In this document: positions 1 to 7,539 of the stretch, piece after piece | How the letters are laid out: the number at the start of each line of letters is the position of its first letter | How positions within the stretch are numbered: position 1 is the first letter of the stretch | Source: Bacteroidetes bacterium B1(2017) | Lineage (GTDB): Bacteria > Bacteroidota > Bacteroidia > UKL13-3 | DNA: 64,000 nt | Direction: 5' to 3' | NCBI GenBank assembly: GCA_002256395.1 | Contig: NKJG01000003.1 | Span: 434,001-498,000, forward strand | Notes under the pieces: generated by a model | The model's database searches: none | What the model was told of the DNA's origin: nothing | Seen by the model: the letters and a program-made list of their open reading frames with translations, nothing else | Made by a program: the position numbers and the translations under genes

Positions 1-1362
1 ATAGCCGACGAATTTACAGTTGAAAATGTAAGACGTGTTGCGCAAGGAACTGCCGACTATATTAAGAAAAGTTTTCCCAACAACTTAAACGTTGTTTTGG
101 GTCACGATTGCCGTTTTGCGGGCGAATTATTTGCCGAAAATACAGCCCGTGTATTAAATGCAAATGGCATTAAAGTAAAAATGGCTAAAGGCTATGTAAG
201 TACACCTATGATTAGCTTAGGTGCCGTAAAACATGGTGCTGCGCTAGGTGTAATTATTACTGCTTCGCATAATCCACCTTCGTATAATGGCTATAAATTA
301 AAAGCGCATTATGGTGGTCCTAGTAGTCCAGCTGTAATTGATGCAGTTGAAAATGCCATTCCAGAAACGCTTGGTGTAACTTTAAAATCGCACGACGAAA
401 ATTGCAAAGCAGGCATGGTTGAATACGTAGATTTAGAAACACTTTATGTAGATGAAGTAGAGTCTAAATTTGATTTAAAAGCCATCAAAGAATGTAAGAT
501 GGATTTTGCCTATGATGCTATGTATGGCGCTGGACAAAATGTAATGCGTCGTTTGTTCCCAGAAATTAGCCTCTTGCATTGCGATTATAACCCAGGTTTT
601 GATGGCCAAGCTCCAGAGCCAATTGATAAGAACCTAGCTGAGTTTAGAGAGCTTATTAAAGTAAGTGGAGATATAGATTGCGGTTTAGTTACCGATGGTG
701 ATGCCGATAGAATTGGCTTGTATAACAAAGCTGGAAAGTTTGTTGATTCGCACCATATTATTTTATTATTGGTTCACTACCTACACAAATACAAAGGCAT
801 GGATGGTAAGGTTATTACCACCTTTAGCGCCACTTCAAAAATTACCGAATTAGCAAAAGCATACGGCTTAGAAATAGAGATTACCAAAATTGGTTTCAAA
901 TATATCTGCGAAAAAATGGTAACCGAAAACGTATTAGTAGGCGGCGAAGAAAGCGGTGGTATTGCCATTAAAGGATTTATTCCAGAGCGCGATGGTATTT
1001 GGATTGGTTTAACTCTATGGGAGTTTATGGCCAAAACAGGTAAGAGCTTAGATGAATTAATTCAAGAAGTATATGATGTGGTGGGTAGCTTTGCTATGGG
1101 ACGTATAGATTTACACATTACCGAAGAAATTAAACAAAAAGTATTGGCCAATTGCCAAGCAGGCGCATACACTGCATTTGGTTCATACAAAATTGAAAAA
1201 ACAGAAACCATAGACGGCTTTAAATTCCATTTAGGCAATGGCGAGTGGGTAATGATACGCGCAAGCGGTACAGAGCCAGTATTACGCGTTTACAGCGAAA
1301 GTAATACCGACGAAAACGCTACAAAAATTCTAGAAGCTACTAAAGCGGTGTTGTTAGCGTAG
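1..1362 (+). CDS. Phosphoglucomutase/phosphomannomutase family protein (5' end outside window)
   Basis: Alpha-D-phosphohexomutase that moves phosphate between C1 and C6 of a hexose, feeding nucleotide-sugar synthesis in the cytoplasm. Seen in the sequence: the active-site serine loop TASHNP (Ser codon at 265-267), the metal loop DGDADR near 694-711, the sugar loop GGEESGG near 940-957, and the phosphate-binding RASGTEP near 1258. The frame is open from base 1. The codons before the TTG at 97 read IADEFTVENVRRVA, normal N-terminal sequence for the family, so TTG 97 is not the start and the true start lies to the left. About 15-20 residues are probably missing. Whether glucose, mannose or glucosamine phosphate is the substrate cannot be told from these motifs. 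Confidence 0.9.
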   Translation: MADEFTVENVRRVAQGTADYIKKSFPNNLNVVLGHDCRFAGELFAENTARVLNANGIKVKMAKGYVSTPMISLGAVKHGAALGVIITASHNPPSYNGYKLKAHYGGPSSPAVIDAVENAIPETLGVTLKSHDENCKAGMVEYVDLETLYVDEVESKFDLKAIKECKMDFAYDAMYGAGQNVMRRLFPEISLLHCDYNPGFDGQAPEPIDKNLAEFRELIKVSGDIDCGLVTDGDADRIGLYNKAGKFVDSHHIILLLVHYLHKYKGMDGKVITTFSATSKITELAKAYGLEIEITKIGFKYICEKMVTENVLVGGEESGGIAIKGFIPERDGIWIGLTLWEFMAKTGKSLDELIQEVYDVVGSFAMGRIDLHITEEIKQKVLANCQAGAYTAFGSYKIEKTETIDGFKFHLGNGEWVMIRASGTEPVLRVYSESNTDENATKILEATKAVLLA

Positions 1363-1370
1363 GAGTAGGC

Positions 1371-1398
1371 TGCTAGCTTCTGGCTTCTGGCTACTGGC
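1371..1398. repeat. Short CTGGC(T)-type heptad repeat
   Basis: Directly after the mutase stop there are about four loose heptads of the form GCTTCTGG / GCTACTGG. They resemble in style, but not exactly in sequence, the CCAGCGA array at 13060-13260. Non-coding; first part of the repeat-filled gap 1363-1723. Confidence 0.5.
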
Positions 1399-1400
1399 AA

Positions 1401-1456
1401 GAAGAAGAACGAGAAGGAGAAGGAGAAAGATGTTTTTTCACTTTCTCCTTTTTTTT
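1401..1456. repeat. GAGAAAG-type purine/pyrimidine hairpin, copy 1
   Basis: A purine run (GAAGAAGAACGAGAAGGAG and on) is followed by a pyrimidine run (ACTTTCTCCTTTTTTTT), giving an imperfect stem-loop. The T-run at the end could also terminate transcription of the mutase gene. The same kind of element occurs at 5007-5088, 15534-15566, 20896-20949 and 23037-23094, always between genes. Confidence 0.65.
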
Positions 1457-1462
1457 AATTGT

Positions 1463-1636
1463 AGCCCAGGCCTTTAGGCTTGGTAAAAGGGAAATAGGGT
1501 AAGTTATTTGGAGGCCTTTAGGCCTTTACCTCATTTATATTATTTAATAAGTTAAGAAAAGTGTTTGTTAAGGAAAAGGCCTAAAGGCCTCCTCAATACT
1601 ATTTGCAAAAACATAATCCCGGGCCTAAAGGTTAGG
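1463..1636. repeat. GGCCTAAAGGCC palindrome cluster, copy 1
   Basis: Four palindromic or near-palindromic cores: AGGCCTTTAGGC at 1469-1480, AGGCCTTTAGGCCT at 1512-1525, AGGCCTAAAGGCCT at 1577-1590 and GGGCCTAAAGG at 1621-1631. The right half (1571-1640) aligns with the reverse complement of 15250-15325, including the text CATAATCCCGGGCCTAAAGG. No gene is visible here. Confidence 0.7.
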
Positions 1637-1663
1637 GCTATTATTCTATCCCTTCGCAGGTCT

Positions 1664-1720
1664 TACCATGCCCAAGTAAGCAAAGCGCCCGACCATGCAA
1701 TGCCATGCAAAGCCATGCCT
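1664..1720 (+). repeat. CCATGC-rich interspersed element, copy 1
   Basis: Reads ACCATGCCCAAGTAAGC, then AAAGCGCCCGACCATGCAATG and further CCATGC words. Closely matches 5089-5150 on the same strand and 15151-15210 on the opposite strand. It runs up to the 3' end of the next, leftward gene. Confidence 0.7.
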
Positions 1721-1723
1721 TCT

Positions 1724-2800
1724 TCACTCCACCAGCCTAGCAATTTTCCCTTTACTTCCAGCTAAGATTACAAGCTTGCCCTTTTTGGCTTTTCTAACCA
1801 CGTTAAAGGAGAGGTTCGAAAGTTGAGATTTTGCATTCGAAGTGGTAATGGTTTGTTCGGTATTGTTATAGTCAACACCTTTGGTTCCGCATGTAATAAA
1901 ATTGCCATTCGCTAATAACTCTACCGACGAGCGATAATTGCAATAGAAGGGCTTTTGGTTCATTAATTCTAGGCCGTCTTTGGAGTAATAATAGCCACTA
2001 AATCCTTGCTTAATTTTAGAGGTATCACTGGCATAATCTCCTCCAACAATAATGATATGTTTCTTGTCGAAATCAAATGAAAAAGCTCCCTGGCTTGCTT
2101 TGCCCTGAACCATATTTTTGAGTTCGAACCGTTGGTATTTTTTATCGATTTGTAGCCAATGAAAAATCGATTTTGAACCACCGCTCACAAAAGCTATACT
2201 ATTATTGGGCATGCATCTAAAACAAGTGCCAGAAGCTGCAAACAACGATTCGCCTTCTATGGCCCACGGGCGCATACTAGTATCCATAGGATGCCAAGTG
2301 TTTCCGCCATCTATGGTTCTGTACAATACAAAGCGTTCATCAATGGGGTCGCCAATGACCATTCCTTGGTCTTCATTCCAAAAGTCCATGGCATCTAAAA
2401 AGAACTCTTTTCGATGGTCTTCAAACACCTTTTTCCAAGTAAGTCCGCCATCATATGTTTTTAAAATATAGCCAGGTGTACCGCTACTCATTACTATGGC
2501 TTTGTCTTTGCTAAAGGCTTCAATATCTCTAAAGTCGGAGCTATCGTAACCTGGTATTTGTGCTATGCGAAAGGTTTTTCCTCCATCTATACTTTTAGCA
2601 AATGTTCCCTTGGTTCCACTTACCCAAACCACTTCGTTGTTTACTACGCTTACACCTCTAAAGGAAATTTTTGATAAGGGTAAACTGTCTGGATTTTCAA
2701 TAGAAGTGCTATCTACTAAAACAAGTTTTGGTTGAGCAAGTAGGGTGGGTATAAAGAATAGGCTGGCATAGACAAGTAGCTGGAAGTGTTTGTAAACCAT
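1724..2800 (-). CDS. Secreted BNR/Ycf48-like beta-propeller protein
   Basis: Exported protein of 358 residues. It has an N-terminal signal peptide (residues 1-22, hydrophobic LLVYASLFFIPTLLAQ). Asp-box (BNR) repeats recur along the chain: SIDGGKTF near residue 69, TYDGGLTW near 116 and TIDGGNTW near 163. Such S/T-x-D-G-G-x-T-W motifs mark the sialidase/Ycf48-like propeller fold and are common in Bacteroidota surface proteins of unknown role. There is no T9SS sorting domain at the C-terminus, so it probably stays periplasmic or outer-membrane linked. It is transcribed alone, leftward, towards the repeat-filled gap. Function beyond the fold is not known. Confidence 0.8.
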   Translation of the reverse strand: MVYKHFQLLVYASLFFIPTLLAQPKLVLVDSTSIENPDSLPLSKISFRGVSVVNNEVVWVSGTKGTFAKSIDGGKTFRIAQIPGYDSSDFRDIEAFSKDKAIVMSSGTPGYILKTYDGGLTWKKVFEDHRKEFFLDAMDFWNEDQGMVIGDPIDERFVLYRTIDGGNTWHPMDTSMRPWAIEGESLFAASGTCFRCMPNNSIAFVSGGSKSIFHWLQIDKKYQRFELKNMVQGKASQGAFSFDFDKKHIIIVGGDYASDTSKIKQGFSGYYYSKDGLELMNQKPFYCNYRSSVELLANGNFITCGTKGVDYNNTEQTITTSNAKSQLSNLSFNVVRKAKKGKLVILAGSKGKIARLVE

Positions 2801-2922
2801 GCTACTAAAATACTATTTAATTTTTTCTTAATATAGGTCTTTTGCACAACTAACTGTGTTTATTGTATAGAATGATTGACCCTTTTGGAGGGCAAAGAAT
2901 ACTCGTAGGCCTTACTAATTCA

Positions 2923-2954
2923 TTTGCCTAATAGCTAAGTGATGCTTTACTTTG
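2923..2954 (+). promoter_or_regulatory. Bacteroidota-type promoter upstream of the thioesterase
   Basis: TTTG at 2923-2926, a 20-base spacer, then TTACTTTG at 2947-2954, close to the Bacteroidota -33/-7 consensus (TTTG-N19-21-TAnnTTTG; one mismatch in the -7 box). The start codon lies 16 bases downstream. Confidence 0.5.
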
Positions 2955-2970
2955 ATGAAACAATTTACCA

Positions 2971-3390
2971 ATGGCTCGCATTAAACTACAGCTACCTGCT
3001 ACCTTTTCATTTAAGACAGAAATACCGGTGCGCATTTCAGATTTAAACTATGGCAACCATTTGGCCAATCATGTGTATTTAGAAATGATGCAAGAAGCTC
3101 GCATGCGCTATTTGGCTCAATTTGGATATAGCGAAAAAGACTTAGCTGGAGTAGGAGTAATTATGGGCGATACCGCCATTGTGTATAAGCAAGAATGTTT
3201 TTATGGCGATGTGTTAACCATAGAAGTTTGTGCTTCCGATTTTGGTGCAAGAAGTTTTGATTTACTCTATAGGTTCAGCAAACAAGATGGCAGCTTGGTA
3301 TGTGAGGCAAAAACAGGTATGGTTTGTTTTGATTATGTGCAACGCACAACGGTTGCCGTACCGGAGGCGTTTTCATCGCGTGCCACGTAG
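2971..3390 (+). CDS. Acyl-CoA thioesterase, hotdog fold (4HBT family)
   Basis: A 139-residue single-domain hotdog protein, likely hydrolysing acyl-CoA thioesters in the cytoplasm. The N-terminal motif RISDLNYGNHLANHVYLEM is the typical 4HBT signature: a catalytic Asp/Asn region followed by the long helix. The chain includes the strands expected up to about residue 125. The last residues (AFSSRAT) and the TAG stop come from repeat DNA: the stop at 3388-3390 is inside a 28-bp palindrome. The native C-terminus may therefore have been replaced when the repeat arrived. Substrate unknown. Confidence 0.85.
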   Translation: MARIKLQLPATFSFKTEIPVRISDLNYGNHLANHVYLEMMQEARMRYLAQFGYSEKDLAGVGVIMGDTAIVYKQECFYGDVLTIEVCASDFGARSFDLLYRFSKQDGSLVCEAKTGMVCFDYVQRTTVAVPEAFSSRAT

Positions 3391-3500
3391 GGACAGGTCG
3401 CGACCTGTCCCTACACGTCGCGACCTGTCCCTACGTGGCACGCGACCTGTCCCTACACGTCGCGACCTGTCCCTACACGTCGCGACCTGTCCCTACATAT
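3377..3500. repeat. GTAGGGACAGGTCG palindrome and tandem array
   Basis: A perfect 28-bp palindrome (half-site GTAGGGACAGGTCG followed by its reverse complement) lies at 3387-3414. It is nested in a 26-bp inverted repeat with arms 3377-3402 and 3419-3444. About five tandem units of roughly 20 bp (core CGCGACCTGTCCCTAC) follow, to 3500. GC content is far above the surroundings. A second locus is at 36305-36356. Such palindromes behave like REP-type mobile repeats; no transposase is nearby. Confidence 0.85.
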
Positions 3501-3540
3501 TTGCGTTTATCGAAATAAATAACCGTTCAAAAAAGACCGA

Positions 3541-3559
3541 GGTTAACAAAATGTTAACC
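3541..3559. promoter_or_regulatory. Inverted repeat GGTTAAC-N5-GTTAACC, possible operator
   Basis: Perfect 7-bp arms separated by AAAAT, placed 26 bases before a TAACTTTG -7 box at 3585-3592. This is a reasonable place for a regulator of the gene starting at 3613. No known regulator is assigned. Confidence 0.4.
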
Positions 3560-3584
3560 TGAAAAAGTGATGGTTTTTTGCTCT

Positions 3585-3592
3585 TAACTTTG
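3585..3592 (+). promoter_or_regulatory. Promoter -7 box TAACTTTG
   Basis: Exact match to TAnnTTTG, 20 bases before the ATG at 3613. No clear TTG is found at the -33 distance, so the promoter may be weak or activator-dependent. Confidence 0.45.
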
Positions 3593-3612
3593 GTGTATGA
3601 TTAATAAAATAA

Positions 3613-5004
3613 ATGGATCACATCCTATGGAAAAAAATAGATAATTTCCCGCTACAAGAAACACAAGCCGAATTTGGCTTTATTACCCGTTTGGCCCATG
3701 AAAACAAATGGACCTTTAACTTTACCCAAAATGCCCTAGTTGAATACAAACGATTTATGTATTTGGCTGCCACCTCAAACAAAATGGTTTCGCCTTCGCC
3801 CATTGTGGATGAGGTTTGGCATTTGCATTTAATTTACACACAATCGTACCAAGAGTTTTGCAGAGTACTTGGTAAAACCATTGAACACATTCCTTCTACT
3901 CATAACAAGGAGGAGCGACAAAAATTTGAAGATGCCGTTTCCCATACCAAGCTTGTGTATGAACAAAATTTCGGTCCCATGCCTGCTCAGTTCTGGGGCT
4001 TCGAAAAAGCATCTGATATACTTCAATTACCTAAAGCCAAAAAGGAAAAGTATTTAATTTATTTGGTATCGAGCCTAGTTTTAATTGTTTTGTTATTTTT
4101 AGGAAAACCACTGTTTTTATTGGTCTATCCAAAGATCGGGAGCGCTGTTTTTCTTTGGAGTTTTTTCTTATTAAGTGCAACTATGTTTGGAGTTTTAGAA
4201 TGGTATAACCGTACTAGAATAAATACGTTTATTGCTTCTCTGCCTGAACCAAGTTTGAGTTTCTTAAAAGGTTTTGTGCCGGAAGAAATGGCGTTTATAA
4301 AAACAGAAAACTGGGCATCGGTTTTTCATGGTATGATGAATAATCTTATTAAAACTAGAACGGTAAAAATTGGAGAGAAATATGAGTTGAGCGTTGAATC
4401 TAGAAGCCCAAATGAAACCCTATTTGAGAAAACTCTGTTGGATGAGTTAGACCAATTTGAAAAGCCTACCTATTTGCCTTTACTGCATAGATTAAAATCA
4501 AAACCGCTTTTCTCACAATACACGCATGCGGGCAATATGCTAGCAGAGCAGTTTTATACATCACAACTTTATTTTACTATGTTGGCTGTGAATGTTGTTA
4601 GCATTGCACTTTTGTTTTTAATAGGTTTCTCTAGGCTCGAAACGGGTATATTTAGAGATAAGCCCGTGGTATTTTTAGTAATTATGTTAGTGGTTTTAGC
4701 TGTAGTATCTTTTGCTTTCTTAAACCGCATAAGTAGCATGTTTACAAAGTTTGGTGTATGTAAATTATACAAAGAAATGTTGGAGCCAATATATCAAACA
4801 AGCTCGGATAGTCAAAGCTCAGAATGGTCGTTTTTCTTATATGGCACCGCTATGTTTGCCACTCCCTTTGTTCCTTTAGTTACACATTCCGATAATCGTT
4901 CTGCCACCTATGATGGAACTACCACCAGCTCCTGCGGAAGTTCATGCGGCGGTGGAGGTGGTGGCGGATGTGGTGGTGGCTGCGGCGGCTGCGGAGGATC
5001 GTAG
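3613..5004 (+). CDS. GRDP-like / TIGR04222-like membrane protein with Cys/Gly-rich tail
   Basis: A 463-residue protein in three parts. Residues 1-130 are soluble and contain VDEVWHLHL, the hallmark of glycine-rich-domain-protein (DUF1399/GRDP-like) modules. Residues about 147-400 hold four hydrophobic segments (near 147-168, 178-195, 320-340 and 348-370) around a soluble stretch, as in TIGR04222 proteins. The last ~30 residues are almost only Gly and Cys (SSCGGGGGGGCGGGCGGCGG). Role unknown. TIGR04222-type proteins carry similar tails, perhaps for metal or thiol chemistry, but that is inference. A (GAGAAA)n microsatellite begins directly after the stop. Family assignment is from memory of the motifs. 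Confidence 0.7.
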   Translation: MDHILWKKIDNFPLQETQAEFGFITRLAHENKWTFNFTQNALVEYKRFMYLAATSNKMVSPSPIVDEVWHLHLIYTQSYQEFCRVLGKTIEHIPSTHNKEERQKFEDAVSHTKLVYEQNFGPMPAQFWGFEKASDILQLPKAKKEKYLIYLVSSLVLIVLLFLGKPLFLLVYPKIGSAVFLWSFFLLSATMFGVLEWYNRTRINTFIASLPEPSLSFLKGFVPEEMAFIKTENWASVFHGMMNNLIKTRTVKIGEKYELSVESRSPNETLFEKTLLDELDQFEKPTYLPLLHRLKSKPLFSQYTHAGNMLAEQFYTSQLYFTMLAVNVVSIALLFLIGFSRLETGIFRDKPVVFLVIMLVVLAVVSFAFLNRISSMFTKFGVCKLYKEMLEPIYQTSSDSQSSEWSFFLYGTAMFATPFVPLVTHSDNRSATYDGTTTSSCGSSCGGGGGGGCGGGCGGCGGS

Positions 5005-5006
5005 GG

Positions 5007-5088
5007 GAAGAAAGAGAAAGAGAAAGAGAAAGAGAAAGAGAAAGAGAAAGGGAAAGACCTCGTTCTCGTTCTGTTTCTCCTTCTTCCA
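5007..5088. repeat. GAGAAA hexamer microsatellite and GAGAAAG hairpin, copy 2
   Basis: About eight tandem AGAGAA hexamers (5010-5058), then a pyrimidine run (TCGTTCTCGTTCTGTTTCTCC), so the two halves can pair. It starts two bases after the stop of the Cys/Gly-tail gene. Longest member of the GAGAAAG family in the window. Confidence 0.8.
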
Positions 5089-5150
5089 TATTGCCATGCC
5101 TAAGGAAGCGAAGCGCCCGTCCATGCAATGCCATGCAACGCCATGCCTTT
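5089..5150 (+). repeat. CCATGC-rich interspersed element, copy 2
   Basis: Reads GCCATGCCTAAGGAAGCGAA, then GCGCCCGTCCATGCAATGCC and more CCATGC words, matching 1664-1720. As at the first locus it follows directly on a GAGAAAG hairpin. Confidence 0.7.
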
Positions 5151-5197
5151 GCATATTCCTCATAAAGCAATAACTTGCAAGAATAAGATTAGAAAGA

Positions 5198-7405
5198 ATG
5201 GCGAAGAAGTTGAATGATAAACTGAAGAAGCAAGTGCAACGTGTGTTTGCAGAGGCTGGAAGAAAAATATTAAATTATAAGCAAGTTGCTCGCAGACTTG
5301 AGATAGATAGCACCGAAGGTAAGAATGACGTTTTGCTAGTGATGAAACAACTGGCAAAAGATAAAATTATTGAGGAGATTGATGCGGGTAGATATGTAAC
5401 CATTTTTGTTCATGAATTTGTAACGGGTAGGGTAGATATGACCCAACACGGCACCGCTTATGTGGTTCGCGAGGATGGTCAGGAAGATGTGTTTATTGCC
5501 AGTGAGTTTAAGAATACAGCCTTAAATGGTGATAAGGTAAAAGTATCTTTGTTTGCGCATCATGTAAATGGAAAACAAACGGGTGAAATTATAGAAGTTT
5601 TAGAACGATCCAAGTCGCAGTTTGTGGGCGTGGTTCAGGTGCATTATAATTATGCCTTTCTTATTCCAGACGATAAGAAAATGCATATCAATATTTTTAT
5701 TCCTAAAGAGAAAATTGGTTCAGCCAAACAAGGCGATAAAGCTATTGCACGTATTACAGAATGGACAGCCGAGGAAGAGAACCCATTTGGTGAAATTATT
5801 GAAGTTTTAGGCCGACCAGGTGCACATGAAACCGAGATGAACGCCATAGTAGTTGAGTATGGTTTTGCCAATAGGTTTCCAGCGGAGGTTGAAAAGGAAG
5901 CGGATAAAATTCCTGAGAAAATAGCGGCTGAGGAAATTAAGAAAAGAAAAGATTTTAGGAAGACACTCACCTTTACCATCGACCCCGAAGATGCCAAAGA
6001 CTTTGATGATGCCTTATCGTTTAAAGTGCTTAGCGAGGGCTTGTACGAAATAGGAATTCATATTGCCGATGTAAGTCATTATATACCCGAAAATAGCCAG
6101 TTAGATGTGGAGGCGCTAAAGCGTGCTACCTCTGTGTATTTGGTTGATAGAACCATTCCCATGTTGCCCGAGAAATTGAGTAATGGAGTATGTTCTTTAA
6201 GGCCTAATGAAGATAAGTTAACCTTTTCTGTAGTGGTTCATATGAACTCTAAAGCAGAGGTATTGGATACCTGGTTTGGTAAAACTGTTATTCATTCGCA
6301 ACGTAGATTTACTTACGAAGAAGCGCAAGTTAGGCTCGAGACTAAGGAAGGCGATTTGGCCAATGAGCTAAATATTATGAACGATTTGGCCAAGGTGTTA
6401 AAAGAAAAACGCTTTAAGAAAGGTGCCATTAGTTTTGAAACGCAAGAGGTGAAATTTAAGTTGGATGAGAACTTTAAACCGATAGATTTATTTGTTAAGA
6501 TTAGAAAAGATGCACATAAATTAATAGAGGAGTTTATGTTGCTTGCCAATAGAAAAGTGGCCGAGTTTGGCTTTAACCTTGGCAAAGGTGAAAACAAGAA
6601 AACCTTTGTGTACCGTATTCATGAGCAACCAAACGAAGACAAAATTCGCATGTTCAATATTTTTGCCGCTCGGTTCGGACATAAAATTGAAATGCAAAGC
6701 CAGAAGAGTATTGCGCAATCGTTTAATCAATTATTAGAAGATGTAGAGGGTAAGCCAGAGCAGAATTTAATTCAAAGTCAGGCAATACGCACCATGAGTA
6801 AGGCCTATTATGGGTGCAAAAAATCTATGCATTACGGATTGGCTTTTGATCATTATACGCATTTTACTTCTCCTATTAGGCGCTACCCCGATTTAATGGT
6901 TCATAGATTATTATTTAACTACCTAAACAAAGGTGTTAATGCAAATGAGGCGCATTATGAATCTATGAGTAAGCAATCTTCTCAAATGGAAGTAAAAGCT
7001 GCCGAGGCAGAAAGAGCTTCGGTTAGGTTCAAACAGGTAGAATATATTTCGGGCTTTATTGGCGATGAGTTTGATGGTATAATCTCGGGTGTAACCGAGT
7101 GGGGTATTTATGTAGAAATTTCGCAGTATAAGTGTGAAGGCATGTTGCGCCTAAATAATATGGGCGATGATTTTTATGATTACGACGAAGCCAATCAATG
7201 GATAATTGGTAGAAGAAATAGAAAGAAATATCAAGTGGGCGACCCTATCCGTGTGATAGTGGCTGCGGCAGATATTTTTAAACGTCAAATAGATTTACAT
7301 TTGGTGGATGATGGCGTAAAACGCGAGTTTAAACGCGGTTGGGAAAAGGAAAAGAAAAGACGAGATAAGCCAGCTAAGGGAAAAAATAAAGGAAGACGTA
7401 GGTAA
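5198..7405 (+). CDS. rnr: Ribonuclease R
   Basis: Processive 3'-5' exoribonuclease of the RNase II/R family, 735 residues, the normal length. Order of domains: cold-shock/OB domains over about residues 60-220, the catalytic RNB domain from about 250 with the metal-binding motif DPEDAKDFDDALS (near 259-271) and HYTHFTSPIRRYPDL near residue 555, then a C-terminal S1 domain (about 635-715, with GVTEWGIYVEI) and a basic tail rich in Lys and Arg. It degrades structured RNA in the cytoplasm. The ATG at 5198 starts a basic segment (MAKKLNDKLKKQ) usual in Bacteroidota homologues. The upstream DNA is repeat, so its promoter is unclear. Confidence 0.95.
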   Translation: MAKKLNDKLKKQVQRVFAEAGRKILNYKQVARRLEIDSTEGKNDVLLVMKQLAKDKIIEEIDAGRYVTIFVHEFVTGRVDMTQHGTAYVVREDGQEDVFIASEFKNTALNGDKVKVSLFAHHVNGKQTGEIIEVLERSKSQFVGVVQVHYNYAFLIPDDKKMHINIFIPKEKIGSAKQGDKAIARITEWTAEEENPFGEIIEVLGRPGAHETEMNAIVVEYGFANRFPAEVEKEADKIPEKIAAEEIKKRKDFRKTLTFTIDPEDAKDFDDALSFKVLSEGLYEIGIHIADVSHYIPENSQLDVEALKRATSVYLVDRTIPMLPEKLSNGVCSLRPNEDKLTFSVVVHMNSKAEVLDTWFGKTVIHSQRRFTYEEAQVRLETKEGDLANELNIMNDLAKVLKEKRFKKGAISFETQEVKFKLDENFKPIDLFVKIRKDAHKLIEEFMLLANRKVAEFGFNLGKGENKKTFVYRIHEQPNEDKIRMFNIFAARFGHKIEMQSQKSIAQSFNQLLEDVEGKPEQNLIQSQAIRTMSKAYYGCKKSMHYGLAFDHYTHFTSPIRRYPDLMVHRLLFNYLNKGVNANEAHYESMSKQSSQMEVKAAEAERASVRFKQVEYISGFIGDEFDGIISGVTEWGIYVEISQYKCEGMLRLNNMGDDFYDYDEANQWIIGRRNRKKYQVGDPIRVIVAAADIFKRQIDLHLVDDGVKREFKRGWEKEKKRRDKPAKGKNKGRRR

Positions 7406-7453
7406 GAGCAAGTTTTCGGTTTGTCTGATTTAGTATTCGGTAATGATAATTAG

Positions 7454-7468
7454 CTACTTATTAAGTAG
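7454..7468. promoter_or_regulatory. Inverted repeat CTACTT-ATT-AAGTAG
   Basis: Perfect 6-bp arms with a 3-base centre in the 134-base gap between rnr and the universal stress protein gene, 72 bases before the latter. Could be an operator or part of a weak terminator; there is no T-run. Confidence 0.3.
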
Positions 7469-7539
7469 TATTGGATTATAGTATTTATTTGATCTAAACA
7501 CCTGTATTTAAATTCTAACCTAAAACCTAATTACTACTT

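Noticed and set aside
97..1362. Phosphohexomutase starting at TTG 97
   Set aside because: The frame is open from base 1 and upstream codons encode conserved family sequence; the start is outside the window.
1565..1765. Small ORF in the 1.5-1.8 kb gap
   Set aside because: Made of the GGCCTAAAGG and CCATGC repeats; the other copies are not open in the same frame.
3230..3562. A 110-residue ORF through the palindrome array
   Set aside because: It overlaps the thioesterase in another frame and its Arg/Pro-rich text comes from the repeat only.
4910..5173. Several ORFs on both strands across the Cys/Gly tail and GAGAAA hexamers
   Set aside because: Low-complexity translations (Arg-Glu or Ser-Leu runs) produced by the microsatellite; no family resemblance.
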